Assembly: GCF_007830175.1 (NCBI RefSeq)
Contig: NZ_VLKH01000004.1
Coordinates: 186,001-250,000 of the forward strand
Direction: 5' to 3'
Length of the DNA stretch: 64,000 nt
From: Sedimentibacter saalensis
GTDB lineage: Bacteria > Bacillota > Clostridia > Tissierellales > Sedimentibacteraceae
The translations under genes and the position numbers were made by a program. The notes under the pieces are model-generated. The model was given only the letters and a program-made list of their open reading frames with translations, had not been told where the DNA came from and ran no database searches. This document shows positions 17,529 to 28,000 of this stretch, piece after piece (position 1 is the stretch's first letter; every line of letters begins with the position of its first letter).

Positions 17529-19934
17529 ATGAAACGCAATATTACAAAATCTAAACATGTAATTCACCTTGACAATCCAGCCCTCCTTGAATCAAAAACC
17601 TCCTTATTTATGCAGTTTATTTTTTATTTTTCATTTTTAATTCTGGGAGTTTCCGGAGTGTATGGATGTTTTTACACTACATTTTCCATTCCTGTCATGC
17701 AGAATGATTTTATATTCTATGCAGTTGTATTTTGTGCTGTCATTACATTCATGTTTTTAATCAAACCCAAACGCAATATTGTGCTTGCTCTATTGCTTTC
17801 AGTTTCTGCCTATATTTTTTTTATAAAACGAAACATAATATATGTGGTAATAAATAATTTGACTCAGGGATATTTCATCACCTATAATTCTGTAGCTTCA
17901 GCATATGCTCAAAAAGCACAATACAGTCTTTTCACATTTCCAATATCTGTAGCCGGCACAAACGAAATAAGAGTTTCCATTACCATGTTTGCTGTTCTTA
18001 CCTTATTCTTTTTTACACTTCTTTTGGCATGGATACTTGTTCTGAGAAAAAATACAATTTTGTGTTTCATTCTTACTGCACCATTTTTAGGTATATCAGT
18101 GTTTTTCGGCATCACTCCCCATTATGCAGCAGTAGGAGCATTATATATTTTTTGGGCCTTCTTGATTTTGAACTCTTCAGTTTTGCGTTCTAAAAATAAA
18201 TTCAATAAAAAGAAAGGTATATTTTACAGCGGCGGAAAAAATACAGCAATTCCTCAATCACTTATATTTCTTCCAATTTTAATTTCATGTCTCATTTTTG
18301 TAACTGTACTCTTTCCAATGAACAGCTATAAGCGTTCAGACTTTGTGAAGGATCTTCGCATAAGCATTCTCAGCGTTCCTAAAATTCCATCTCCTATTCA
18401 GATACCCATACAAAGCATCTTAGGATATACTGGACGTGTAAATCTTCAACTGATTGGAAACATAACATTTACAGGGAAGACCGTCTTGCGTGTAAAGTCT
18501 TCTGGACCTGAAGGTGACTATCTTAAGGGATTTGTAGGCAGCATATATACCGGCCATAGCTGGGACTGTTTACCTGCGAAGGAATACGAAAAACTTGATA
18601 CAATATTAGGCCAGTGGAGGGTTCAAAATTTTTCTTCACACTTTAACAAGCTTCTTGGAAGGAATGCAAAGACATATGATTTGACGGTTCAAAATATGCA
18701 AAGAAATTCACTGCGCGTTTATGCTCCTTATGGTCTGTTGTCAGGACCTGAAGAGTTACCTGGCATAAAATTTATACATGATGGTTTTTTAAGATCCGGC
18801 AATGCGTTGTTTGGCTTAAGTGAATACAACATGAAATCAACCACACTGCAAATAGACGCATGGAAAATGTCAAAATCAATGATAAATGCCTTTAACAAAG
18901 AGCAGCGGCCATTTATCCATGCAGCAATGGAATATAAAGATTTTGTGTATTCACACTACACTCAGCTCCCGGAAGCACTGGATGAAAGGCTTAGTCAATA
19001 CCTCCATGAACATAATTTGAACATTAAAAACTATACTAATCCTAACGCTTTTGCAAATGCAGTCATTACTCATGTAAAAAACGAAAATTCATATACACTT
19101 TCACCCGGCATGACTCCAGAAGGGCGGGATTTTGTGGAGTACTTCCTTTTCGAAAATCACAAAGGTTATTGTGTACATTTTGCCTCTGCCACAGCTGCAT
19201 TGCTCAGATCTGCAGGAGTTCCTGCCCGTTATGTTGAAGGTTATGCTGTATCCCCCGATGATTTTGAAGGCCATGATGAATGGGCAAGCATCCCCGATTC
19301 ACGTTCACATGCATGGGTGGAAATATATCTCAGCGCAGTTGGCTGGGTCCCTGTTGAGGCAACACCAAGTGCTGACAGGGGAATAATTAATCATGATGCT
19401 GCTGAGGCACAAAGTCCTTCTTCCATAAATCACTTGGAAGATGACATAACTAATGATAAATTTTATAAACATGAGCGTCCTCAAACAAATGAATTGCCTG
19501 ATGATGAAAACAATGAATCCATTTCTGGTGAAGTGCAAAGTTCATCTGCCAATTATATACATAATATAATTAGTATATTGACAACTTTAGCAATGTTTGT
19601 CTTATTCATAGCAGTAATTCTAAGCAGCAGAAAAATGCAAAATGCCTTGCGCAAGAAAAAGTTTACTCAAAATGATAGCAACAAAGCTGCAATTGCAGTC
19701 TACGATTATATTGTGAGGCTGCATGCATATGCAAGGGCTAATAAGACTGCTGATTACAAAATTCCAAACAATATATATAATATTGTGCTAAAAGCCAGGT
19801 ACAGCCAGCATATGATTACAGAACATGAGTTGGAAAATCTATTGGTTTATGCTGAAAATCAAAGTGCTGAAATTCAAAAAACAGTTTCGTTATTTAAGCG
19901 GTTCGTAGGCAAGTATATCTATGTGTTGTTTTAA
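17529..19934 (+). CDS. Transglutaminase-like membrane protein (TgpA type)
   Basis: This is a large 801-residue protein. About six or seven membrane segments in the first 235 residues are followed by an extracytoplasmic part with a transglutaminase/protease-like core. Cys548 lies in GYCVHFASA and His594 in SHAWVEIY, with GWVPVEATPS closing the triad region. One more membrane segment (about 675-695) and a cytoplasmic tail follow. This is the TgpA/DUF3488 plan and the third member of the MoxR-DUF58 operon. A cross-linking or proteolytic role at the cell surface is inferred. AGAGGAG precedes the ATG. Confidence 0.93.
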   Translation: MKRNITKSKHVIHLDNPALLESKTSLFMQFIFYFSFLILGVSGVYGCFYTTFSIPVMQNDFIFYAVVFCAVITFMFLIKPKRNIVLALLLSVSAYIFFIKRNIIYVVINNLTQGYFITYNSVASAYAQKAQYSLFTFPISVAGTNEIRVSITMFAVLTLFFFTLLLAWILVLRKNTILCFILTAPFLGISVFFGITPHYAAVGALYIFWAFLILNSSVLRSKNKFNKKKGIFYSGGKNTAIPQSLIFLPILISCLIFVTVLFPMNSYKRSDFVKDLRISILSVPKIPSPIQIPIQSILGYTGRVNLQLIGNITFTGKTVLRVKSSGPEGDYLKGFVGSIYTGHSWDCLPAKEYEKLDTILGQWRVQNFSSHFNKLLGRNAKTYDLTVQNMQRNSLRVYAPYGLLSGPEELPGIKFIHDGFLRSGNALFGLSEYNMKSTTLQIDAWKMSKSMINAFNKEQRPFIHAAMEYKDFVYSHYTQLPEALDERLSQYLHEHNLNIKNYTNPNAFANAVITHVKNENSYTLSPGMTPEGRDFVEYFLFENHKGYCVHFASATAALLRSAGVPARYVEGYAVSPDDFEGHDEWASIPDSRSHAWVEIYLSAVGWVPVEATPSADRGIINHDAAEAQSPSSINHLEDDITNDKFYKHERPQTNELPDDENNESISGEVQSSSANYIHNIISILTTLAMFVLFIAVILSSRKMQNALRKKKFTQNDSNKAAIAVYDYIVRLHAYARANKTADYKIPNNIYNIVLKARYSQHMITEHELENLLVYAENQSAEIQKTVSLFKRFVGKYIYVLF

Positions 19935-19966
19935 TTTACACAATAATAATTCCGGCTGCAAAACAA

Positions 19967-19986
19967 AAAGGAGGATATCCTCCTTT
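19967..19986. terminator. Palindromic terminator between convergent genes
   Basis: AAAGGAGG and CCTCCTTT enclose ATAT, a perfect palindrome. The T-rich run on the minus strand suits termination of the small gene at 20007; it may also stop the transglutaminase operon. Confidence 0.75.
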
Positions 19987-20006
19987 ATAAAATGTTTTTT
20001 GTTGAA

Positions 20007-20324
20007 TTACTTTAAATTCTCAAGAAATGTTCGAAGTTTCTTTTTTTGTTCAGGGTTCAGGAACATTTCAAAGTTCTTGAGATCCTGTATTTTCTTGTTA
20101 TATTCTTGCTCTCCGTATTGTTCCTTAAGCTGCTTGCTCATGTTCTGAGCATCTTTTATTATTTCTTCTTCGGTCTTCCCGTTGTATTTTTCTTTGAATT
20201 CCTTAAACTGCTTGTTGTTTACAAAATCATTTATATTTTTGTCGTTTGCTGCCTCTTTAAATTCTTTGCTTCCAGTAATTTTATTGACATTTTTATCGTC
20301 AAAATTCTTAAAAATATTTGCCAT
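20007..20324 (-). CDS. Small hypothetical charged protein, 105 aa
   Basis: I do not recognise it. It is highly charged (rich in Lys, Glu, Asn and Phe) with no signal peptide, cysteine or membrane segment, and is predicted to be almost wholly helical. Repeated KEFKE-type patterns (residues 20-45) suggest short helical repeats. A strong GGAGG lies seven bases before the ATG and a palindromic terminator follows the stop, so it is very probably expressed alone. It is unlike the classic small acid-soluble spore proteins, and I cannot assign a role. Confidence 0.75.
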   Translation of the reverse strand: MANIFKNFDDKNVNKITGSKEFKEAANDKNINDFVNNKQFKEFKEKYNGKTEEEIIKDAQNMSKQLKEQYGEQEYNKKIQDLKNFEMFLNPEQKKKLRTFLENLK

Positions 20325-20487
20325 TCATATACCTCCATTTCATAATACATAGTATGCAGAAACACACAATAAATTACAATTTTAATTACCACATCCTTGT
20401 AACACTATTACACCAGGAGAATAAACTATATTATTAAATATGATATAAGAAGGTGATAATATTCCTGTTCAAATATTATTTTATTTT

Positions 20488-21345
20488 TTGGCTGCCAGAT
20501 ATATAATGGGAAACAGCCAGCTTCCGGGTATGGTTTCAAAACTTTCCGGGCCTACAAAAAATGTTGCAGCATCTCTGATTTCCGATCCGCACAAAATTGA
20601 AAATGTCATAGGAATGGTGCGCACATTTGCTCCTCTTGCCTCACCCCAAACAGTATCAAAAGTAAATACATATCTGCCGCTTGCAGAAAAAACAAGCACA
20701 CTTTTAGGAATGTATTCGTTTTTAAACAGAGCTCAGACATTCAAACCATTAGAACCCTTAAACGCTAGTACACCGGCTGAAAAATTATCAGCACTGATGA
20801 AAAGCGGAAATATTCCTGTTGCCAAGCTGGCACAGCCACTAATAGCAAACAACATGGAAAAAGTCATGGGTGGAATGGCTATGAATATGTTGAAAAACGG
20901 CAACCTGGGAGACATTCTATCATCATTTGCAAATCAGCAGTCAGGAACAAAAAACAGCGGAAACGGCGGATTAGACTTAAACAATCTCGATCTAAACAGC
21001 CTCATGGAAACTTTTATGCCAATTATAAACAACATGTCAAATCAAGAAGAAAAGGTACCTGAAAAACAAGCAGAAAAAAGTCCGGAAATTAAAACAGAAA
21101 GGAAGCAAAGAACATCCAGACAAGATGTGCATGCTCCTAAAAAAGACACAACACCCTCAGTGATCTTTAACGAAACGAGTCTCCCTGATTATGATGCAGA
21201 ACCGTTGCCTGAGCATGAGTACAATGATAATCAATACGAAGATCATCAAGATAATCATGATGTTTCTCTACATGAAGAAATAAACGACCAGTCACAAAGA
21301 GAAAACCACACCCCTATAAAAATAAGACATAAAAGAAGAAGATAA
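20488..21345 (+). CDS. Hypothetical protein with low-complexity acidic C-terminus
   Basis: I do not recognise this 285-residue product. The first 150 residues are helical and moderately hydrophobic (repeated short amphipathic stretches such as NMEKVMGGMAMNMLKNGN). Residues 160-285 are hydrophilic, charged and probably disordered (basic around 190-215, then Asp/His/Glu-rich). The start is uncertain: TTG at 20488 lacks a ribosome site, whereas an in-frame ATT at 20461 has AGGTGA four bases upstream and would add nine residues. A terminator follows the stop. Confidence 0.7.
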   Translation: MAARYIMGNSQLPGMVSKLSGPTKNVAASLISDPHKIENVIGMVRTFAPLASPQTVSKVNTYLPLAEKTSTLLGMYSFLNRAQTFKPLEPLNASTPAEKLSALMKSGNIPVAKLAQPLIANNMEKVMGGMAMNMLKNGNLGDILSSFANQQSGTKNSGNGGLDLNNLDLNSLMETFMPIINNMSNQEEKVPEKQAEKSPEIKTERKQRTSRQDVHAPKKDTTPSVIFNETSLPDYDAEPLPEHEYNDNQYEDHQDNHDVSLHEEINDQSQRENHTPIKIRHKRRR

Positions 21346-21351
21346 CAATAA

Positions 21352-21383
21352 TAGAATGGAGGATATTAATGTCCTCCATTCTA
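21352..21383. terminator. Bidirectional hairpin between the hypothetical gene and addA
   Basis: A perfect 12-bp stem (TAGAATGGAGGA with TCCTCCATTCTA) with an eight-base loop lies between convergent genes, six bases after the plus-strand stop. Confidence 0.75.
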
Positions 21384-21387
21384 TTTA

Positions 21388-24300
21388 TTAATCTATTTTC
21401 ACTGCTTCTCCAATGTCAAACAGGTAAAGGAAGCATTCCTTTACATTTCTGCCTGTAATTTTTTCAACGGCTTCCTTGTATGACAGAATCTGAGGGCTGT
21501 ATTCATCTTTGAGAGCTTCGATTCCACCCCTAGACACCTCGTCTGTCTTGTAGTCAATTATTACAGCCTCTTCTCCCTCAAGAAAATAACAGTCAATAAT
21601 TCCCTGAATCAATATAACATCCTCCTTGTTCAGGGAGCCGATTATTTCATGGGCTTTCTTTTTTATAACAAAGGGAACTTCCCTTTTCACATCTTTTGAT
21701 TCTTTCATTCTAATGCCGATATCAGACTTAAAAAATTCTTCGATTTTTCTCTCATCAACAACAGCTGCTTCTTTTTCTGAAAGAAGCTTTTTAATTACCA
21801 TTTCCTCCACTTGTAAACTTATGTCTTCGCAATTTAATCCTCTGTGAAGCTCAAGATGCTGCATTACAAAATGTACAACAGTACCGATTTCAGCTTTTGT
21901 GAAGTCTTTTTCATCTTCCTTGAACTGAGGAATGTCTCTGAGCACAGGAATCCTGTATTTGATGCTTTCAATTTTTTCCTGCTTCATGGTCTTTATGTCC
22001 GTAACCGATAGTTTAGTTGGAATGTTTACTGATTTAGAAAAAGCATACTTGTAGTCAAGACGCCTTTCTATTTCATTTTTCATATTAAGGTCTTCATAAT
22101 TTTTGAAGCTGTTTATTTCATGAAGCATATTTTCCTTTATTTTTTGGCCTTCCTCCTCAGTCATGCTTATTTGAGGCAGCGTTATGCGATTTATGTTCCA
22201 ATCTGAACTAAAATTTAAGTTTTCTTTGAAACAGTCAACATGATAAATGAATTTCTGGTCATTGACGGCATTCATGATGAAATTTTCGTCTTTCCTTCCG
22301 AACAAGCAGCTGCATATCCAGTCAAGATATGATTCTTCCGTGTATATGTTGTAAATGGAAGGACCCTTTCTCCACTTCTTCATTTTTGTTTCAAAATTAT
22401 TAACAGTTCCTATCATAATCAGCCTGTCCACTGCTCTTGTCATGGCAACATACAGTACTCTCATTTCCTCTGACAGATTTTCCTTCTTGATAATGTTTTT
22501 AACAGCCATCCTTGGAAAAGTTTCTCTGAATATTCTTTCATCCGGATTGATATACTTGGGGGCCACACCGTAAATCCTATGCTTCAAAATGCTTTTAGAT
22601 ACATCTGTTCGGTTGAACTTCTTGTTCATTCCACACATTATAACAACAGGAAATTCAAGCCCCTTGCTCTTATGAACAGACATGAGCCTTACAACATTGT
22701 CGTTTTCGCCCAATGTCTTGGCGCTTCCTGTATCACCTGATGCAGCACCCAGTTTTTCTACATATCTTAAGAAGTTAAACAAGCCAAACATTGCTGTTTT
22801 TTCAAATTCAAATGCCTTGTCTGCGAGCAGCCTCAGATTTGCCTGCCTTAAATTTCCTTTGGGAAGAAGGCCCACAAAGTAATAGTAGTCAGTTTCCATG
22901 AGCACTTCCCATATGAAATCATTGAGGTGGGTGTAGCGGCTCCTTTTTTTCCAGCCTTCAACCATGTCCACAAATTTCCCGATTTTTAAGGACAATTCAT
23001 CATCATATTTATTTTTATATTCATAGACAGCATCTATATAATTGTATTTTGGGTACGCTATTCTGATTTTAACAAGTTCTTCTGTGGTAAATCTGCCGAT
23101 GGGAGACCTCATGACACTTAAAAGAGGCACATCCTGCCTTATGTTGTCTATTATTTTTAGAAGGTTCAATATTACTTGTATTTCTATTGATTCAAAGTAA
23201 CCCTCACCTCCGTCAAAATAAAAAGGGATTCCTTCATTGCTGAATATTTCTTCGAATATTCCAGCCCAGGATGAAACTGAACGCATTAAAATCACAATGT
23301 CCTTGTACATAATCTTTTCTTTTGATAAAGACGGTTCATCTTTTTTTAAGGGCTCATTTTTATCCTTTAGAACAAGCTGTCTGATTTTCCCTACAGCAAC
23401 CATTGCTTCAAGCTCTGCAGTCTTCATGGCTTTTATTTCATCATCAAGCTCCTCTGATTCAGCTGAATTTTTATCAATTATATCAAGCTCTGTTACACAT
23501 TCGCTGATTTCTTCAAATTCTGCTCCCCAGTTTAGGAATACTTGCTGGTTGTAATCAACCTCTCCTAATTCCTTGGACATGATGCTGCTGAATATGAAAT
23601 TGATACCATCAAGGATTTCCTTCCTGCTTCTGTAATTCTGGTTCAAATCCACTCGTCTGTTCATTCCGTCAGCATCAGTGTTCGGATAATCATCACTTTT
23701 CTGATTGAATATGCTGGGGTCTGCAAGTCTGAAACGGTAAATGCTCTGTTTCACATCACCGACCATGAACATGTTGTTTTCACTTTTAACTGAATTTAAG
23801 AGCTCTTCCTGCAGCCTGTTGCTGTCCTGGTACTCGTCAATAAAAATATATTTGAATTTATTTTTATATGTCTGGCTTATTTCTGTTTGCCTTAATATTT
23901 GAAGGGCATAGTGCTCCACATCGTTGAAATCAGCTATTGATTTTTCAAGCTTCGCTGCCTTGAACTTTACGCTGAGCTCTTGAATCAATTCAAACAGAGC
24001 GCGCATGGGAACGTGCATGTATTCAATGTCCCCGGCAAATTCCTCCAGTGTTCTTAGAGGAATCATGGAGTTAATTGTCTTGATTGCCTTTTTGTACTCT
24101 TCTCTTGATTCCTTCACATCTTCCTGCTTCCTGATGTCCGTTTCATCCTTTGCCTTTCCCCTCAGAGCTTTTAGAGCGGGAAAAACAACGCTGTGAGCTT
24201 TTCTTGTAAATAAAGTAAAATCACTTTCAAGAGTTTCTTTAAGATTTTTTAAGCTATTTAAATCTTCAGCTATGGTATCCTCATAAACAGTAGGGCCATC

Positions 24301-25008
24301 AGGTTCACGGCAAAGCTCCAGAGCAAATTCAAGAGATTCGCCTGCTCCGTCCAGAAGAAGATTTAAATTGTCCTTAACTGCGGATAGCCACATGGAGTCT
24401 TTAAGCTCGTCGCCGGAAATGTCAAGCATATCCACATTTTCTTCAAGCCACTCCAATGGATCCGGGAAGCTTAAAATAAATTTGTAAACATCCTTAATTA
24501 TTTCATTAAGCTCCTTATCACCCCTGTTGCCTGTGAAGCTTTCAACAAGTCTGATGAATCCTTCCTTCTTTTGTGCATATGCGTTTTCAAGCACTTCATC
24601 TATGACATCATTAAGAAGTATGTCCACTTCGTTCACATCACCTATGCGAAAGTTCGGATCTATGCCAACCACATGGAAATTCCTTCTTACTACATCTATG
24701 CAAAATGAGTGTATAGTCGATATGCTTGATTTGCTCAGCATGTTAAGCTGTCTTCTCAGATGGTCATTGTCTGAACCCTTTAAAACTTCCTTCACAAGTG
24801 ATTTGTGTATCTTCTGCTTCATACCGCTGGCAGCTGCATTGGTGAAAGTTACTATAAGAAATTTGTCAATATCTTCATTATCATTTACTATCAACTTTAT
24901 TATTCTCTCAACAAGCACTGTTGTTTTCCCTGAGCCGGCGGCGGCCGACACAAGAATATTCTTGTTTCTCAAGTCTATTACAGTCTGCTGATTTTTGCTA
25001 AATTTCAT
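21388..25008 (-). CDS. addA: ATP-dependent helicase/nuclease subunit A
   Basis: AddA (1206 residues) is the UvrD-like helicase and nuclease half of the AddAB double-strand-break repair enzyme, the Firmicutes counterpart of RecBCD. Walker A is SAAAGSGKTT (21-30). Other helicase motifs include the DEYQDSN Walker B, GDVKQSIYRFR, MSVHKSKGLEFPVV and a late VAMTRA. The C-terminal RecB-type nuclease is visible as GIIDCYFLEGEEAVIIDYKT. It overlaps the end of addB by 11 bases, so translation is coupled. Length and motif order are normal. Confidence 0.98.
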   Translation of the reverse strand: MKFSKNQQTVIDLRNKNILVSAAAGSGKTTVLVERIIKLIVNDNEDIDKFLIVTFTNAAASGMKQKIHKSLVKEVLKGSDNDHLRRQLNMLSKSSISTIHSFCIDVVRRNFHVVGIDPNFRIGDVNEVDILLNDVIDEVLENAYAQKKEGFIRLVESFTGNRGDKELNEIIKDVYKFILSFPDPLEWLEENVDMLDISGDELKDSMWLSAVKDNLNLLLDGAGESLEFALELCREPDGPTVYEDTIAEDLNSLKNLKETLESDFTLFTRKAHSVVFPALKALRGKAKDETDIRKQEDVKESREEYKKAIKTINSMIPLRTLEEFAGDIEYMHVPMRALFELIQELSVKFKAAKLEKSIADFNDVEHYALQILRQTEISQTYKNKFKYIFIDEYQDSNRLQEELLNSVKSENNMFMVGDVKQSIYRFRLADPSIFNQKSDDYPNTDADGMNRRVDLNQNYRSRKEILDGINFIFSSIMSKELGEVDYNQQVFLNWGAEFEEISECVTELDIIDKNSAESEELDDEIKAMKTAELEAMVAVGKIRQLVLKDKNEPLKKDEPSLSKEKIMYKDIVILMRSVSSWAGIFEEIFSNEGIPFYFDGGEGYFESIEIQVILNLLKIIDNIRQDVPLLSVMRSPIGRFTTEELVKIRIAYPKYNYIDAVYEYKNKYDDELSLKIGKFVDMVEGWKKRSRYTHLNDFIWEVLMETDYYYFVGLLPKGNLRQANLRLLADKAFEFEKTAMFGLFNFLRYVEKLGAASGDTGSAKTLGENDNVVRLMSVHKSKGLEFPVVIMCGMNKKFNRTDVSKSILKHRIYGVAPKYINPDERIFRETFPRMAVKNIIKKENLSEEMRVLYVAMTRAVDRLIMIGTVNNFETKMKKWRKGPSIYNIYTEESYLDWICSCLFGRKDENFIMNAVNDQKFIYHVDCFKENLNFSSDWNINRITLPQISMTEEEGQKIKENMLHEINSFKNYEDLNMKNEIERRLDYKYAFSKSVNIPTKLSVTDIKTMKQEKIESIKYRIPVLRDIPQFKEDEKDFTKAEIGTVVHFVMQHLELHRGLNCEDISLQVEEMVIKKLLSEKEAAVVDERKIEEFFKSDIGIRMKESKDVKREVPFVIKKKAHEIIGSLNKEDVILIQGIIDCYFLEGEEAVIIDYKTDEVSRGGIEALKDEYSPQILSYKEAVEKITGRNVKECFLYLFDIGEAVKID

Positions 25009-28000
25009 CTGGCTCGCCTTCCTTCATTATTTCAAGCATTATTTCATCTTTTTTCAGCTTTTTTATCTTTCTGTAGCTGTTTTTATCAGATGAGGGATCA
25101 AACTGACACACACCCCTGAAATCGCAGAATGAGCATGGGACTTTATCCCCGGATTCTTTCCTGTATGGGTTTATTCCTATGTTTCCTGCGAGAATCTTTC
25201 CTGCAATGTCTTTAGCCACACTGTCAGTCTTGCTTAATAGTGCCTTGAATTCCTTGTCTGTAAGAGTTTTGGATGATTTTGAAGTGCTTCCGTCCTTGTT
25301 AAAGGTTACAGGAATTATGTCAGAAGCTTTTTTATCCCCTATTTCATTGTCCATGCCTGTTATTATTTCCGAATCTTCAAGAACATATCCCTTGAGAGAA
25401 AGCTTGTTGAATATTAAATCCTGCGGAGTACTTTCAAGAACAACATCACCGTCAACTAAAGGATCATCGATTAAGAAGTAATATGCACCTCCTATTTCCG
25501 GCTTGGAAGCAAAAAGTTTTTCTCCGTTTTTCATGATTGCAGACATATACACAAGAAGCTGAAGCTGAAGACCCTGCACTGCATCGGACAAATCAATGTC
25601 TTTGTAGGATGATTTATAGTCAATAATGTTAACATATGTTTTCTGTTCTTTTTCAAAGGTATCCACCCTATCGATTCTACCCTGGAAATAAATGCTCAGA
25701 TCGTTGTCTATTTTGATTTCCACAGGTTCAACAAAAATATTTCCATCTTTGTCACCGATTGAAAGTTCCGTGAACTTTGGCCTGAAGCTTCCTCTTTGAA
25801 GCTGCTTTATAATTGTATCTGCAGCCCTGTTCACAAGCCTTTTTATTTTTTCTTTCATATACTTGTTGCGCTCATTTGCATCAAGGGCAATATAATCCAT
25901 TTCTCCTTCTGCAAGGATGTTTTCAGTGCAGACACAAGAAATTTTTCTTGCCATTTCTTCATCCATGGTGTCTATGTCAATATTTGAACTTATAATTTCA
26001 TTGGTAAACCTTTCAACTGCCTGGTGGTATATGTTTCCTATATCATAGAACTCAACCTTTTGAACTATTCTTGGCTGAGGTTTTATAATATTTTCCATAA
26101 AAAATTTAAACGGGCAGGCTGCAAAGCTTTCGAGCCTTGAAACCGACATGGTTACCGGCATTTGGTAAATTTTTTCAAGGTTTTCTTTGTTTATGTTTTC
26201 AGCCCTGTTTTCGTAGAGAAGACCAAGCTTTATGATATTAATAGTGTTTTCATCATTTTCTTCATACCATGCGTAAACATTCTTCCACACATCTGTGATT
26301 TCACCACTCTCGCTGAAATCACGGAGCTTTGAAACCAATGTGTCTACAGTTCCTCCAACACTAGAAACATTGTCAAGTTCCCAAGTGTCACTTAGATCCG
26401 ACTTTTCCTTAATTCCTGTGAACAAAGATTTAAGTCTTTCTGTGTACATGGAAGGCTGCAGTGACTTACCTTCAGAAGTTCCCATGGCATAGCTCAAGTA
26501 CAGTCTTTCCCCGGCAGAAGAAAAAAGCTTGTACAGCATATGCTTTTCTCTGTACATGTAGTAATCAGCATTATTTATAGCTTTCATGCCTGAAGCTGCC
26601 AGAATTTCTCTTTCATCATTGAGAAGAAGTCCGCTCTCTGAGCTTCTTGAATCAAGTTTTCCTTCATTGGCACCAAGTATGAATAATGCTTTGTATGATT
26701 TTACTGAAATTTTGTCAGTTTCCCCCACTGTTACCTTGTCCAGAGTAGGAGGTATTATGCTTATTTTAACCTCTCTGAATCCGGCTTCAATCATTTTCCT
26801 GTAATCTGAGGGGTTAATTTCCATGTTGCCCCCGGTCAATATTATTTGCTCAAGAATTTCAACAACATAATTCCATACCTGGGCGTTTTCACTGGACAGT
26901 TCATAGAGATTTGACTTTTTGAACACATTGACCTGCCTTTCAATTTTTTCCTGGACGTTGAATTTGTCCAGAAAATCAAAAAGGAACAATGTTATGTCCA
27001 TAGCATTGTCAAGCTTCTTGAATTGTGTTTTTGCTTCTTTCATTCCGCTTGTAAATTTTTCTCTCAGGCTGTTGAAATATTCAATTCCATCGCATTTGAA
27101 GCGAAAGGCCCTGAACCATTTTTCTCCTTCAATACCATACTGCAGCGCAAAGTTTTCAAGTTTGCTCACTTCATCATAATTAAGAACAGAAAAACCCGTC
27201 TTCAGGAATTCAAACACGCTGTCATGCTTGAAATTATAAATAAACATATCAAACAAAGACAATATGAATTTTGTAAGAGGGTTACCCATTATGTCTCTTT
27301 TCATGTCAAGAAAAAACGGTATTTCAAATTGCGTGAAGACTTTTTTGACATTGATGCTGTATGTATCCATGTCACCTACTGCTACACCAATATCCTTCCA
27401 CCTGTATCCCTGATCCCGCACAAGACATATAATTTCAAGGGCTGTTTTTTCCGTTTCAGTATATGGGTTCAGGGAAGAACGTAATTGTACTTTGTCTGTT
27501 AATATGGAGAATTTTTCATCCTTCAAAGAAAACATGCTTTTTTCAACTATCTTAATTTCTTCTGCAAATGCATGTTCATTAAGTGCTTCAATTTCAAAAC
27601 TGACGTCTTCATCTGTCAGTGACTTGAATGTTTCATGAACTGTTTTAAATGCTTCCCAATCATCAATACTCTGTAGAGAATTAATGCATGCAGGATCAAT
27701 GTTCAAAGTCACTGTTACTGATACAGCATATTTCACAAGCTCTTTTATAAGCTTGAGCCTTTGTCCATTGAAACTTTCAAACCCATCAATCCATATTTTT
27801 GAATTTCTTACAAATTTCGATTTTGCCACAGCAGAAATAAACAGGTTTATTTTGTCTTCTTCGTCAAAAAACCTGTCCTTTGTGTGCTTATTAATTTCTG
27901 AATAAATGGTTAGTATGTCTTCAAGCTTTGAGTTTAAAAGATGGTTGTCATTTTCTGTGACCTTGTGCTTTAAAATTTGTTCAAGAAACTCCTCGCTCAC

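Noticed and set aside
17529..19934. Transglutaminase missing its third catalytic residue (Glu in place of Asp in GWVPVEATPS)
   Set aside because: Glu at this place is common in the TgpA class, so it is not evidence of inactivity.
26919..27484. Long plus-strand frames opposite addB
   Set aside because: No ribosome site, and the composition is that of an antisense shadow of a well-supported gene.
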